NCBI GenBank assembly: GCA_963971575.1
Contig: OZ020618.1
Location: 43,724,509 to 43,788,508 of the forward strand
DNA length: 64,000 nt
Reading direction: 5' to 3'
DNA from: Liopterus haemorrhoidalis
Taxonomy: Eukaryota; Arthropoda; Insecta; Coleoptera; Dytiscidae
Within the stretch, counting starts at the first letter, position 1. Each line of letters starts with the position of its first letter. The notes beneath the pieces are model-generated. The model searched no databases. It worked only from the letters and a program-made list of their open reading frames with translations, and had not been told where the DNA came from. Positions 63,181 to 64,000 of this stretch are shown piece by piece. The translations under genes were made by a program, and so were the position numbers.

Positions 63181-64000
63181 CAAAAAAAATATTTTAATAT
63201 AAAATTTGTTTTCGCATCCAAAATAATCATCATTCACTTACTAAATACCTGCAAAACCCTGAAATGTGTGAAAATTCACACTTCACATCAATTTTTTTTT
63301 TTGTAAACAAATGAATTATATGTGTGTGATTACATCAAGTCTGTCTCCTACTAATTGTGTTGTACGATAATATATAAATGGCGCATGAAGGGTTTGCGAT
63401 GCTTTTAAGTAATATAAAAGAAATTTTATTTGATGAGAAAGACAATTCACGAAATGAGAAGATGGAGGAGGAGAACATCTTGGTTTTTCCATCGATCAAA
63501 ATTTAAACTTCAACGGTTTATAAAAAAAACAAGATAAAAAGCTTTCTTCTTTGTAGTCTTGTATCTTATTCATCAGCGCAGGTAACTGATTGGGGCTATA
63601 AAATCACTAAAAACAAAATAAATAAATAAACTTTTTTTCGTGAACGTAAAAAACATTTGTTTTTGACATTTGATTGTAAATGTAACATAACGTTTGAAAT
63701 GTGCTTTTATTTTATTTTCAAAGCAAAGAAAGTGATTTTTATAAAATATAGCCGATAGGCTTACGGATATGATTGACATGTCAGAAAAACATAAACTTTT
63801 AGATGAAAGGAAAACATAGTCGAAAAACAATTTCCTACTGATTTTTCAAATATATTTCCTGCTCATTTTACTTTCAATACTGGGTGTCAATAATTATCAG
63901 GGATAAATTCCTAGAACTTATAGAAAGAACAAATACAGTATCTTTATTCTGACGATTTAAGTAATTTTTGATAAGACAGCCATGGATAGGGATGTTCCTA
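63181..64000. other. Intergenic, nothing recognised
   Basis: CCCTGAAATGTGTGAAAATTCACAC at about 63256-63280 is the inverse of a word near 26920-26945. The rest is AT-rich without a signal. Confidence 0.5.

Overview
The window is insect-like, AT-rich, repeat-dominated DNA. I see no host protein-coding gene that I can defend. Nearly every recognisable open frame is a relic of a transposable element (TE): Tc1/mariner, pogo/Tigger, hAT, PIF/Harbinger and P-like DNA transposons, several LINE groups (including an R1-like one), a Ty3/gypsy LTR element, tRNA-headed SINEs and a possible Penelope-like end. This mix, with many mariner and hAT copies, points to an arthropod and most likely an insect. I cannot name the species. 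All boundaries and alignments were read by eye.

Layout. 0.5-4.5 kb: a hAT MITE with an exact 8-bp target-site duplication (TSD), then a three-level nest (pogo/Tigger element, split by a Ty3/gypsy element, whose 5' LTR is split by a THAP-encoding P-like element). 5-8.6 kb: a hAT end, a deleted PIF/Harbinger element and a decayed Tc1 element. 8.6-11.8 kb: LINE remnants, one split by a 1.3-kb mariner with only two frameshifts. 13-16.3 kb: a deleted mariner and the first copy of an unclassified protein family; its second copy is at 22.1-22.75 kb. 17.4-20.2 kb: inverted and direct repeats interrupted by a 655-bp element, then a hAT transposase split by a LINE. 23-29.9 kb: a trinucleotide array, a (GACA)n-bearing repeat, a PIF/Harbinger-type element, an R1-like LINE with TSD, another LINE tail and a SINE. 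30.4-38 kb: minus-strand mariner with a hAT insertion and partial duplication, PIF/Harbinger, LINEs, a possible hammerhead motif, and a hAT carrying a hAT MITE.

38.9-47 kb: a pogo-like MITE, a repeat with a tRNA-like block, a nine-unit ~120-bp satellite flanked by ~80-bp direct repeats, and a hAT element with AT/AG microsatellites. 47.8-51.1 kb: a 985-bp foldback element beside a mariner that hosts both a LINE and a SINE. 52.9-54.5 kb: a hAT element holding a 918-bp GC-rich element with a higher-order tandem repeat. 54.7-59.8 kb: a local duplication with a hAT insertion and its paralogous empty site, two mariner relics (one split by a 733-bp palindrome) and a MITE. 60.5-63.2 kb: a minisatellite-bearing element, LINE fragments and a second tRNA-containing repeat.

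The parts do not form a pathway; they record successive insertions. The most interesting signals are the in-frame gag-integrase-tail fusion left by an internal deletion, the unclassified protein family, one ~45-bp minisatellite shared by two otherwise different elements, the hammerhead-like motif, and the tRNA-like block inside a dispersed repeat.
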